Origin: Smittium mucronatum
Taxonomy: Eukaryota; Kickxellomycota; Harpellomycetes; Harpellales; Legeriomycetaceae
Reading direction: 5' to 3'
Assembly (NCBI GenBank): GCA_001953115.1
Contig: LSSL01001484.1
Location: 1-15,129, forward strand
Length of the DNA stretch: 15,129 nucleotides
Numbering within the stretch: the first letter of the stretch is position 1; each line of letters begins with the position of its first letter. A program made the position numbers and the translations under genes. The notes below the pieces were generated by a model. The model ran no database searches. It was not told the DNA's origin and was given only the letters and a program-made list of their open reading frames with translations. Shown here piece after piece: positions 1-10,312 of this stretch.

Positions 1-215
1 AACTGGTATAGGAATTCCGCTTCCGACAATATATATTTAGGCTAGATATTTTTATCGTTCTTTTTTATAATAGAATATTTTATATTTTTCGGTTTTATTT
101 TAACATAATCTAGTTAAATTGGCTTTTAGTGTTTATTTTATAGTATTCTTCGTAGTTTTTAATCATTAACTGCTAACATAAATTATATAAGTTTTATTTT
201 TATATTTTCCTTTAG

Positions 216-620
216 TGTAGAAATTAATCAATTAGTGCTACAACTATGGTTATGCGCAGTAATTAACTATCAAATTACAGCTTTTACACTTATGGGTTTG
301 CTCCGGAATTCTTTTTTTGAAGAGAGGAAACGGAAAATAGAGACATTAATACTTCAATAAAATTTTCTTATGCTGCCTCTGATTTGGTTAATGGGTTAGA
401 CCTATCAGTCAAACTGACTGGAGAGTTGGTTATGGAAGATATATTATCTTATTTACTGGTACTTTCGTTAAGTTAAAATTCCAAACATAAGGTAAGGTTC
501 TAGCCCATTATTCCCACTTTTGGGGATTATTAAATTCTTATTTTTTAATTACAGTTTTCAATTAGTGAAGTTTGGATAGTTGGTGCGATTGAGCAATACC
601 CTCCCTCAATTAAATGTTAG
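216..620 (+). CDS. Candidate 3' exons of an unidentified gene entering from the left edge (partial, structure uncertain)
   Basis: This is a tentative call. A good acceptor lies at 170-215: TGCTAAC, a T-rich tract, then CCTTTAG. After it, one frame is open from 217 to a TAA at 358-360 (47 codons, ending in a basic helix-like tail, KRKIETLILQ). A second frame is open from 321 to 476 and includes LVNGLDLSVKLTGEL and MEDILSYLL. If an intron from GTACTT at 459 to ATTACAG at 554 is removed, that second frame continues in phase as FSISEVWIVGAIEQYPPS and stops at TAG 618-620. A stronger donor (GTAAGG, 492-497) could use the same acceptor, but no open frame reaches it. I do not recognise the protein. 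Stop-free stretches of about 50 codons also occur by chance at this base composition, so the support is mainly the splice-like signals together with base composition richer than the flanking DNA. Confidence 0.3.
406..420. repeat. Perfect 6-bp hairpin with 3-nt loop
   Basis: CAGTCA and TGACTG flank AAC exactly. The element lies within the stretch that may be coding, so it is probably incidental. It is recorded because it is the clearest short dyad in the left 600 bases. Confidence 0.4.
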
Positions 621-1460
621 GTGAGATACATATGAGCGTCAGTGATGATGCACTCAGAGTTTTCTCATAATAAACCAAATATTTAGAGAAATAATAAATT
701 TAAATAAATAATATTTTATTTCTTTTTATTTTCGGCTTTACTTATTATGTACAAATTAGAAGTTATATTTAAAATAAAGACTTAGAAAATGAGTAAGTGA
801 AATTAAAATTAGATAAAATTTTCGGGATTCGAAATCACAGATAATATAACTTTGTGGTCGCAAAAATGGTAGTTATTCCGATTTGATTAATTGGTTGAAG
901 TAAAAATGGGTAGTATGCAAATAAGATGATATAATAAATGGTATATAAATAAATCGTGTTGCAGCTATATGATTGTGTTTCAATTTAGTGGTAGGATAAA
1001 CAGTAAATAGGTTTATTGTGGAATAGATGAAATTTTAATTAGGTTTAAAATTTAGTTAAATTTTCAAGTGGATAAAATGGAAATAGATCAATAGTCATAA
1101 TAACAGATAAATATAATAAAACCAAATTTAACTAGTAAATAAATTTTAAATTTCCAAAAATAACAAGAAAAAAATCTAAAAAGAATGAAATGAGCTATAT
1201 AATATAAAAATAGCTTAATAATTTATCGTTTTATAATGATATTTTACATTTTCGATATAATTTATAATCGTAACATCTACCACCATTAACCAGTTTATTT
1301 AGATTTTTTATGGCGTATGACATAAATTAAGTGGTGTTATATAATAATTAATCAATAAAATTTTAATAATCATTTAAAATAATCATTTCGCATAAATGCT
1401 TGTTTTACGAAATAAGGGATCCTTCAAAGTAAATGTTTATTATCACGGTTAAATGAGCTC

Positions 1461-1530
1461 AAATACTTGAGGGGCTTATGACTTTATCTTACAATAAAAT
1501 TCTGTGATACAAAAAAAATACTTGAGGGGC
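1461..1530. repeat. Spaced 15-bp direct repeat
   Basis: AAATACTTGAGGGGC occurs at 1461-1475 and again at 1516-1530. The copies are exact and 55 bp apart start to start. The GAGGGGC core is conspicuously GC-rich for this region, so the match is unlikely to be trivial AT similarity. It could be a short duplication or paired binding sites. I see no third copy. Confidence 0.6.
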
Positions 1531-2974
1531 ATCATTTAAGTGCAAAACGCATATCCTTTAATAAAAAATTGTGTATAATTTGAGTGCTATAATATATTTG
1601 GAATACCTAATAAAAATTGATGTGAAAGTTTCAATAAAACTTCAACTGATAAATTTGGTGAGTTTAAAAGAATAAATATGTGTTTTTCGCAAAAATATTA
1701 CTAAAAATCACGAGCCATTATGAATTAAATTATAAGTATATACCAGTAAAATAATTCACAATAAATTAAAATCAATATATTACGCAGAAGAATAATTAAA
1801 TTATATTACTGAAGATTTTTAAATATAATTTATTTCTCTGGTGAGTCAAATCAGCCAAATGTTTAGTATGGAATTTTATTATCTTTTTTCAAATCTTTTT
1901 TTTGTTAATTAGGACTCAATAAAAGTCTTACTTAATAATAGGCTATTAAATTATTATGAAAAAGAAACAAAAATATGTGTGGATGTTTTCTGTACCTTTT
2001 TTAGATTTTTACAACTCGAAAAATTCCAACAATTATAAAAATCTCGCATTTTCGTCAAAAATTCGTGAATAGTATACACTAAGATTATCCAAAACCGGCG
2101 AGATTCTTGGAATTAAAAATAAAATAAAAAAATAACTCTTTTTTAAATATTGTGTATGAATTCCTTAAAATATATTTTATTAAAACTTCTAATTATTTTT
2201 GCTTGTAAATTTTTTTTTATTTAGCTGAATAAATAAATGTTTAAACATAATACTAATAAAAGCTATGCTATTTATCAACGATTAGTGATGGAAATAAATC
2301 TTACCCAGCTTTAGACATTTAATATCCCTAAATAATTAAAATTTAAATATGGAATTAATATAATTATATTTTACTAATATTTGGATATGATCGATAAATA
2401 GACACCCTGATTTATAAGTTTTTCGATGAATAATTTAAGTTTCATAAAATACTTATTTAAATTTATAAACGCAGACTCATCTTATTTCTATAGTAATGGA
2501 GTAAATTTTTTTCCTTTTTTGATATTTTATTTAACACTTTTATCCTTGATTATAATTAGTTTGAATCAGTTTTTTGGGTCTTTTAGTATAATTTTTTTAA
2601 ATTCCTAATCGAAAATCACGAAATTTTATTATCTTCTTAACTAAAATTAATTTCTCGTGCTATATTTGAGATTAGGAGTTATGAATTAATTAAATCGAGA
2701 TATAGTGTAAAAGAATGATATAAATTTCAAAATTACGACCTTTCCACATTTATTTATGGCGTAATGATGATATTAATTTCATATCGGATATTTAAAGTTT
2801 TTATTTTTTTATCAGATAGAAATTTTTTTTTCAAGAAATAAATATAATGTTGGATATGTTCCTCCGCCTTTGATGCAACAATTATTTATCCTTAAACGAG
2901 AAAAATTACATTTTCATACTATTTAATTACATATATATTTTTCCCAGTCGTCTTTAATCTCATTTAATTAAAAG

Positions 2975-3095
2975 ATTAGTCAAAAAGGGCTATTTTTTTA
3001 TTTAAAATAAAACTATTAGTATAAATAGAGCTATTATGTCCTCTTTTAGTTGATTAAATTAAAAAATAGTCGGTTTAGACCCTTTTTGATCAATA
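2975..3095. repeat. Imperfect inverted repeat, about 25-nt arms
   Basis: The left arm (2975-3000) reads ATTAGTCAAAAAGGGC followed by TATTTTTTTA. The right arm (3061-3095), read on the minus strand, carries ATTGATCAAAAAGGG, then a 10-nt insertion, then CTATTTTTTAA. The arms therefore match in two blocks either side of the insertion, with about 60 nt of AT-rich spacer. Small terminal inverted repeats of this kind occur in MITE-like elements, but no target-site duplication is obvious, so the origin is open. Confidence 0.45.
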
Positions 3096-3719
3096 AATTG
3101 TAATTAGCTTTTAGTTGATTTATCATGATTTTTTTCTCTTATAACTTAAAAAAATACCTACAATTTGGTATAAAATTATTATAATTGTATCAAATGATAC
3201 TTTTTTTAAAAGAAAAAAATCTATACATTAATAGATATTTTTGGAATTATATAAATCGTATTAATTAGCTGAAAAACCTCAGTACCCTAATTATATCAAT
3301 CCAAAATAATTTTTGGATAAAAATACCCTGAAAACTAAAAAAAAATAAAAGGAATTTTTTTTTGTTTAATGATATTTTATATTTTATTTAGTGTTATTTA
3401 ATTGTTATTTTTCTATACGGGTTTTTTTATTATAACATTAATTATATAAACTCGAATTTATAATTTTTTTAATCAGAGTTTTTTTCGAATTATCTTAATT
3501 TCTTCTTCATATAATCAATCTGAGCTACATAAAAGATGTGAAATCTAAAAATTTGCCTATTTATTTTAAAAAAACTGATTAAAAAAAATAGATATTAATT
3601 TATTGGAATTTCTGTTGTGTTTTTTCGTTTTGACACTAACTATATCTATATGTAAGGATCAGGTTTAATGGGATAATTTTAATGATAAAAGGTAAAAGGA
3701 TATACCAGTTAAAAATATA

Positions 3720-3972
3720 AAAGATAGGGAAAGAGACAAGTTGAAAAGCTTAGCCATTCCAAAATGTCTAAGCTTCCTTATTTATAACATTTTCTATTTT
3801 CTAAAAGTCAATTATGCTTATGGGAAGATATCTTCATTGGATGAAACATTCAATGCGTGTACTGAATCTATTTGTTCATTACACTATACCCTCTTCCCAA
3901 AATTTTAATTTCTTCATATGTTCACTGAATTTATTTTTGCATCAAAGAAGGAAATTTTCACCTTCTAAATAA
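3720..3972. other. Small composition island with a 52-codon ORF, possible gene relic
   Basis: The base mix here is clearly richer in G and C than on either side. On the plus strand an ATG at 3814 opens a 52-codon frame ending in TAA at 3970-3972. It contains residues unusual for AT-rich noise (several H, R, M, W and C, for example GRYLHWMKHSMR). On the minus strand a 20-codon frame reads like protein as well, and the two cannot both be real. I do not recognise either. A decayed exon or a small unannotated gene is possible, but chance is not excluded. Confidence 0.2.
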
Positions 3973-5585
3973 AATTTTTGAGTCTTTATATATTTCTTTT
4001 GCTGTTTTAAAAACAAAAATAACAAAAAAAGTCATAGTTTTAATGAATTTAGCCAAACTTTAAAACCATGATATTTTACATAAAAAGCAATAGATAGCTT
4101 TAAAAAAATATTCTTTGATTTATATATATTTATAATTTATGGAATTCCAAAAAGCTTTCCTCTTCTTCCGGGGAGTTATAAGCTTTAAATTTTAATTTTT
4201 ATGATAAAAATATGTATAAAAATTAGTAATATTATTCATTATTTAATATAGCATAATTTCATCGCTAAATTTAGAAAAAAACTATTGTATTCTCTTCTGA
4301 TTTATTTTAAAGCAAAAAATTGATAGCCATATCTTCATCAGTTAAAAATAAATATCTTGAATCTTTTTATAAAAAATAAATATATCTAAATTATGATATA
4401 AGTTATAAATTTTAAATGATCTTTTTATTAAATTATATTTTTTTGATATTAAATCACATATAAATACCTAAAAAACAATTCATCTTGTTTATAAATAAAA
4501 ATGAAGCTTTTTAAATAAATATATGTCTTATTTATTTTTAATTTTTATCTTATGTGATTTTAAATCGTGTATTAATCAGATAATATAGTCAAAGATATAA
4601 TCTACATCTAATAAATATTTTTTGTCTCTTTAGGATAAATTAATAAAAAAGGCGTATTTTTTTTGGCTAATATTTTTATTTTAATCACATATAGTACGAA
4701 TTTTGAAACATTTACCTATTAGCATATATAAAATAATTTAAATTAAATTAATATATCAAATATTATGTTAAAATAAAAGTAATACAGTTAAATATTACAC
4801 TTTATATATATAATAAATATAGGTTAATTAAATATATATCTCACAAAAAGTAAGTTAAAAAATTTCTAAACAATAAAAATGTTTTTTTAATAATAATTTT
4901 TTTGTATCTTTATTTGAGAAATATTTTTGATGGGGATAATTTTTTTATATTTTTACCAATAAAGTTATTTGGAGACTTTATTCTAAGAAAAAATGAGATT
5001 TTATTAAATATTTCAAAAGCTGGACTGCAAAAATAAATCCTCTATTGGAAAAATATGAATTTTTTTTACTATTTATATGTTTTCACAAGTTTTATTGGGT
5101 TTTTAGTTTTTGATATTTTATTTTATCAGTTTTTTTTAATCAGTGAAAAAATCCCGGTATTTAAAATAAACTCCCATTCATCAAAAATATATTAAATCCA
5201 AAAAAATTCTAAATTGGGTTCCCTAAGTATATTTGATATATAAAAAATAACAAATATTGCAACTTTATTTCTAGTAGAAAATTAAAGCGTGATTTTGTTA
5301 ATAAGATTTTATAAAGCGGTTATTTTTGGATGATATAATATTTTAAAGCGATAATCATTTAAATTTTTTATCAGTAATGTATTTTTTTCCCTCAACTAAA
5401 TATGGATAAAATCTAAAAAAAAAAAAAATTTAATGTAAATTTCGGGTATTTAATTTTAAAGTTGTGATTTTTTTACAGGATGTTAAAAAATTAATAACAT
5501 ACATAATTATAACTGTTGTTTTATTTTTTATGGAATATTCAGTTGTTGAATTTATAAAGTTAGATTAATATATTTTTTGTATCTA

Positions 5586-5605
5586 ATATATATATATATA
5601 TATAT
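5586..5605. repeat. (AT)10 dinucleotide microsatellite
   Basis: Ten uninterrupted AT units, directly visible. This is a typical slippage-prone simple repeat. Confidence 0.9.
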
Positions 5606-8136
5606 TCAAAAGTGATACTGAAAAAGGAAAAGTTAATGAAAGTTAAATAATTAAAATTAAAATTATTCGAAAATTCATTAGAGTTAATCTTTGATAACTA
5701 TTTTATTTCCTGTAAAGTGAAAAAATCAAGCAAAATTTTTAAAAAAATATCAGGCAGTAAATAATAAAAAAGAAAATATTTTTTAATTTTTTTTAAAATA
5801 GGAGCTTCAAAATTTCACAATTAAGTATGTATTTAAATTATTCAATAAACGGATTTTTTAAAAAAATAAAATTTAAAGCCAAATGGCTCAAAGAGAAGCT
5901 TATTGTTGTCAAAAAAAAACTTCTATGTGAAAAAAGGAAATAATTATCAAGTGATATCTATTCATATTTTCGAACATATCACAAGTTTATTACAAGTTAT
6001 TAAATATAATGACTTTTATAACTTATTTTTTTTCCTAAAATTTTATTAGTTTACTATATTTTTTCAGGCTCTAAATTTTATATCTTTTCAAAATTATAGA
6101 TTATTATCATAATAAATTAATCGTAAATTCTTTCAGATTATGTAAGTTGAAAATCCTATTTATTTTATTTATGCTCTTTTGAAATATTTCCAGAAGGATC
6201 ATTTTTTCCAAGTTGAGTTTAATATTAAATTTAATAACAGAAATTTTATCGTAATTGTGTTCCTGTAAATATAAAACTCCTGAATTTTTTTAAAAAAATT
6301 CCCGAATATATTAATAGACCTTTAAAAGAATATTTTTACTGAATTATTGTTTAATGTTAGACTAATTGAATAATTTCTGATTCTAAAATAAAAAAAACCA
6401 AATATCATTAAATTTATTTATGTCTGATAATTTTATTCACATTCGAAAAAATTAATATACACATTTAAAAAAAATAAGAAAAGTTACATCGAAATAATAT
6501 GTCAATTTCCTAATGGTCAGGTTTATATTTAAATCACATCCGCTTTATCAAAACTCTTATATGATTTATTAAAAATAAACCGAATTTAGAATTATATCCA
6601 AAAAAATTGAAGACAAACAGTTTCATTTTTTATCATTAAAATTTTTTTGGCACAGTTTCTTGCATTACTTTTTTTTAAGTATATTCACTATCACAATTGA
6701 TCATAAGTCTTAATTTAACCAATAACATGAAATAATCTATGGTCTGATGACATTATTGACAATAAAATGAAAGTGATTTATGTGCCATGGTGCCCGAATA
6801 AGCTAAATTAACTTTGAAATAAGCATTACTACAATTATTATATCATAATTACTATTATGAATTTTATCAGATGAGCTGATTATCAATTAGAATATAAAAT
6901 TGAATTTTCTTATTTTCTAGAATTTCGATTCTGCTCTTGATTTTTATTCTCATGAATAAAATATAACTAATAAGAAATTTTTTTATTTATGTATTTATGA
7001 ACTCCTTTATTTAGTTTTAACTTCTGTAGAAATAACTTTCATGCCATTTTTGTATTAAAGGTATATGCACTTTTTTTGTATCTATTAACTTTTTATATAG
7101 CATCATTGTTTTGAAATGGTAAAATGTTCAAAATTGAAAATAAAAATATTAGAGTTTTTAAGGCTTTCAGGTTGAAAAAATCTATTAAAGTTATGAGAGC
7201 TAAATAAATATTTTCAATTCTAAATTTGATAATATTAAGTTAACCATTGTGACTAGTTTAATGGGGTGCTTTATTTAAAAATTGAAATATATTTTTTTTT
7301 ATTATTCTTCCATAAAAGTAATAGAAAAACTTTCAGATTTAAAGCTTAACTATTGGAATTTGTGATTTTATATTATTTTTAAATTTATGAACGCTTTGAT
7401 ATATAACAAATAGCAAATTATTCACTGCTTTTCAAATATTTATCTTGAAATTCACAATAAAATAAAAAAATAAAATCAAAATTCGATAATCAAACCAGCC
7501 AAGCAAACCAATAAAGTTGTTAAAATTATTTTATTAAATAATTGAATGAGATATTAGTTAATAAAGCTCCAATTTAAATAATCTATCAAGCTACCAATTA
7601 AATCCACGAATTATTACTTAATGGAAATTGTTCTAATTAATAGCCAATTAATTCCTAAATAATTAATTCAGCTTTTAAATAGAACACATTAATTTTGAAA
7701 AAAATAACTTATAAAGAAAAATAGGCACATATTTGATGAATGTATCGTGTTTTTAAGATAGTAAAGGGTGTGTTTTTTTTAATTAGAGGATTTTATTATT
7801 ATAAGTACACATTTAAGGTAAAATCTCTAATAAATAAATCGGAAAAGACGTTATTTAAAATCAATTCTAAAATTTACTCGAAGTTCTTCAAGATCAGAAA
7901 ACAAATAAGTTTTTTAATAATTATTAAAATAGTATTTATTTTATCATGAATTTAATATAAATGTGAAAATTTTAACGTTGTTTTATTTCAATTAAAAATT
8001 ATGCATTACAACTTTGATTACATTTATATTCATTTTTTTTAAAAAAATCGAAATATGAGACGAAAAAATCAATTAATAATCACTTTTAATTAACAAAAAC
8101 GAGATTTTCCACTTCTTATACGAGAAATAATTCACT

Positions 8137-8163
8137 ATTATTATTATTATTATTATTATTATT
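8137..8163. repeat. (ATT)9 trinucleotide microsatellite
   Basis: Nine uninterrupted ATT units lie in non-coding AT-rich DNA. The length suggests it could vary between isolates. Confidence 0.9.
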
Positions 8164-9160
8164 TGTTCTATACTAGATTAGATTAAGCCTTATTAAATTT
8201 ACATAAAGCTGATAAATACATTTTTTTAAATCGTATAATACAAAAATTTCTTAAAGCGGGTTAAATTTTGGCTTTATTTGGATAAAACTGTAGGATAATA
8301 GTCCAAAGAACATTAAATATACACACGAACACTCAGACTTGTAACCAATAAAAATAAAAATTTCATTAAAAAAATAAATTTAGGGGGGTTTTTTTATGTA
8401 GCATTTTAATGGGTTAAATTGCACAATTTTTTATGAAAAATTCATATTTAATAAATAAGTAAAATGATTTAAGGAATGAAATAGTATTTAAACTATATAA
8501 AAACCATATAAAGTTAAGAAAACAAAACTTTCACATATACTTACATGAATAAATTATTCTCATGGCTTTTAAATCAAAAAATTAAAAAAAAAGTTAATAA
8601 AAACATGATTTTATCAAATCTATTATTTTTTTTTATCAGAGGCTCATATTCTAGCTATTATTATTATTTATAATTTTTTTTTTAGAGTTTTACAGAATAG
8701 AACACCAAAAATACTTGTAAAATAAATTTTTTATATATTATTTGCAGAGATTGTTGATTTTTGCAAGACTTTCAGGATTTTCAATATTTTTTAATCATTA
8801 CTAAAATTAAGCTCATTATTTTTTCTAAATCTTGTTTGATTTTTTTAAAAAAATCTGGTCTTGTTAAAAATTGATTGGAATTTTCCACTGGAATTTTTCT
8901 TTAATTTTTTTTTAGGTTCCGATCCAGATTTATTTTTATACATATTTTTAAAAATAAAATACTCCAGATATAAAAGCGGATTAATCAGGAGGGGGGGTGT
9001 ATATACACTAACAAATAAGAAGTATTTTCTTTTTAAAAATTTGTTCAAAAACATAAATGGAAAAAAGTGGTTTATTGTATCGTTTTTATTATATAATTTC
9101 AAAAAATGTTTCAACTTTTTTAAAAGATTTTCGGAGACTAGTTATTTTAAATAGGGATTT

Positions 9161-9178
9161 TCCCAAATCGGTTTGGGA
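9161..9178. repeat. Perfect 7-bp hairpin just after the start-less open frame
   Basis: TCCCAAA (9161-9167), loop TCGG, TTTGGGA (9172-9178). The hairpin is flanked by a short direct repeat, GGGATTTT, on both sides. It starts seven bases after the stop that closes the open frame at 9154. It could be a remnant of an element end or a chance dyad. Confidence 0.45.
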
Positions 9179-9382
9179 TTTTTACAAAATATATGAAAAA
9201 ATTTACAAATGATAATTGAGTTACTGGTAAACAAAAAAAATGAATTTTTTTAATTTTCGAACATAAAACCTTGGCAGACCAGTTTTTCATTTTTTAAATA
9301 GCCCTTTTAAACATCCTATCATAGTAAAATTTTGGGAATTACCCGGTTAAAGACCTTAAAAATAGGGTTATATGCTTGCTAA

Positions 9383-9410
9383 CCCCCCATGCACTTTGAG
9401 GGGGGGGGGG
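9383..9410. repeat. C6/G11 inverted pair, strong potential hairpin
   Basis: A C6 run and a G11 run are separated by 11 bases (ATGCACTTTGA). With flanking AA and TT the stem can reach eight pairs (AACCCCCC with GGGGGGTT). The G11 run alone is slippage-prone and could also be mis-assembled. Confidence 0.6.
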
Positions 9411-9420
9411 TTTAAAAAAA

Positions 9421-10312
9421 ATACTCGTACACAAAATTTTATTAATGAATATGCTAAAAATATTCAAACCAAAATATTCTCAGCAGTTTAGGTGTAAAAA
9501 CATAAACGGAACCTAGATTTTTTATCATTTTTTATATCTTTTAATTGGATTAAGTCTTGTAAAAAAATGCGAAATATTCAAAATAAATCAAATTTGAGGG
9601 CTAAATAGATTTTTATAAAGGCAAAGACTCGCCATATCAAAACTTATAAAATAGCTAAGATGTTTAATCGTAAAAAAGTACTAGTGTGGTTAATCAGAGC
9701 GAAATTTGTCAATTTTACTGCAAGCAGTTTAAGGGTATTGATAAGGCCCAAGTTTGGAGCACAAAATATTCAAGTTTGAAAATGATAAAAATCCAATTAT
9801 TATTTAAAAATAATTCAATTTGATTTACAAAAAATTAAATTGATTTAAATAGCCTTAATTTTCAATGCAAATGAAGTATTTATATCACATCTTATTCTCA
9901 CATTCTTGGTTTTTTTAGAGGATATTTTTTTAACTAAAAGGGCTTTTTCTAGGTATCTTAATTTTTTCGTTTATCTTTATTTAGCTATCAAGTAAGAAAA
10001 AATTTCATTATAATTCACCGAATAAAGAATTTTTCACGGCAATATGATACTACCAGGGTTTTTTTTTACAAATTCTAATTCTGCTCCTTTTTTGAAGATA
10101 AAAAAAAAGAGGATCTACTTAAAGTTATAAATCTTCAAAAGTACTTTGAGTTTGTTGATAAATTTTGAATTTAAATGGAATAAAAGTCGGGAGAGAAATC
10201 TTAGGATCCAAAAAATTGACACTAGAATTTCAAAGTTTGACTAAATGCTTCACACTGTTGAACTTTTTTCTACCCAATTTTGATCAATTTAATGTGAGAA
10301 AATCTCAAATAG
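9421..10312. other. AT-rich flank downstream of the hfi1-like gene
   Basis: No open frame or structured RNA is supportable here. The right part should contain the 3' UTR and polyadenylation site of the minus-strand hfi1-like gene, whose TAA lies at 10313-10315, but no single cleavage signal stands out in such AT-rich sequence. Confidence 0.6.

Larger units (their letters stand above)
621..3700. other. Very AT-rich stretch without supportable genes
   Basis: GC is roughly one fifth by eye, and stops are dense in all frames. The longest ATG-initiated frame (2426-2608, 60 residues, mostly F, S, L, I and N) has the residue mix that random AT-rich DNA gives. I found no tRNA-like arm sets, no telomere-like arrays and no tandem satellite. 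The only ordered elements are a spaced direct repeat near 1.5 kb and an imperfect inverted repeat near 3.0 kb, both listed separately. Confidence 0.7.
3973..8370. other. Very AT-rich stretch without supportable genes
   Basis: Homopolymer A and T tracts are frequent, including an A14 run at 5415-5428, and stops are dense in every frame. The only ATG-initiated frame of note (7740-7949, 69 residues, dominated by K, I, F, L and S) has no recognisable motif and matches random expectation for such DNA. No RNA gene, tandem satellite or long terminal repeat pair was seen by eye. Confidence 0.7.
8371..9420. pseudogene. Probable decayed element with poly-G runs and a start-less open frame
   Basis: This block differs from the surrounding AT desert. 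It has G runs at 8382-8387 (6), 8991-8997 (7) and 9400-9410 (11) and a C run at 9383-9388 (6). A plus-strand frame is open from 8849 to a TAG at 9152-9154, about 100 codons, with no ATG anywhere in it. The minus strand is open over nearly the same bases (8845-9114), also without ATG. Readable pieces include SDPDLFLYIF, LIRRGGVYTLTNKKYFLFKN and NINGKKWFIV, and the protein is loaded with F, L and S. A frame this long is uncommon in DNA this AT-rich. One inference is a mobile-element reading frame decayed by C-to-T mutation, as in RIP, which spares CpC and so leaves C/G runs. I recognise no transposon domain. Confidence 0.3.

Noticed and set aside
497..505. GTTCTAGCC, which fits the tRNA T-loop consensus GTTCNANNC
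   Set aside because: The T stem would have two mismatches out of five, and no acceptor, D or anticodon arm can be placed around it.
642..648. GTGATGA, a perfect C-box motif of C/D snoRNAs
   Set aside because: No CTGA D box within about 100 bases downstream and no terminal stem.
2426..2608. 60-residue ATG-initiated ORF on the plus strand
   Set aside because: Composition is almost entirely F, S, L, I, N and Y, as expected from translated AT-rich noise. It has no motif and no flanking gene signals.
7740..7949. 69-residue ATG-initiated ORF on the plus strand
   Set aside because: Dominated by K, I, F, L and S in AT-rich DNA. A length like this is expected by chance across 10 kb in six frames.
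8137..8163. Possible CRISPR-like or minisatellite array
   Set aside because: It is a plain (ATT)9 microsatellite. No repeat-spacer pattern exists anywhere in the window.
8380..8395. TTTAGGGGGGTT as a telomere-like unit
   Set aside because: A single occurrence with no tandem array, better explained as one of several local G runs.
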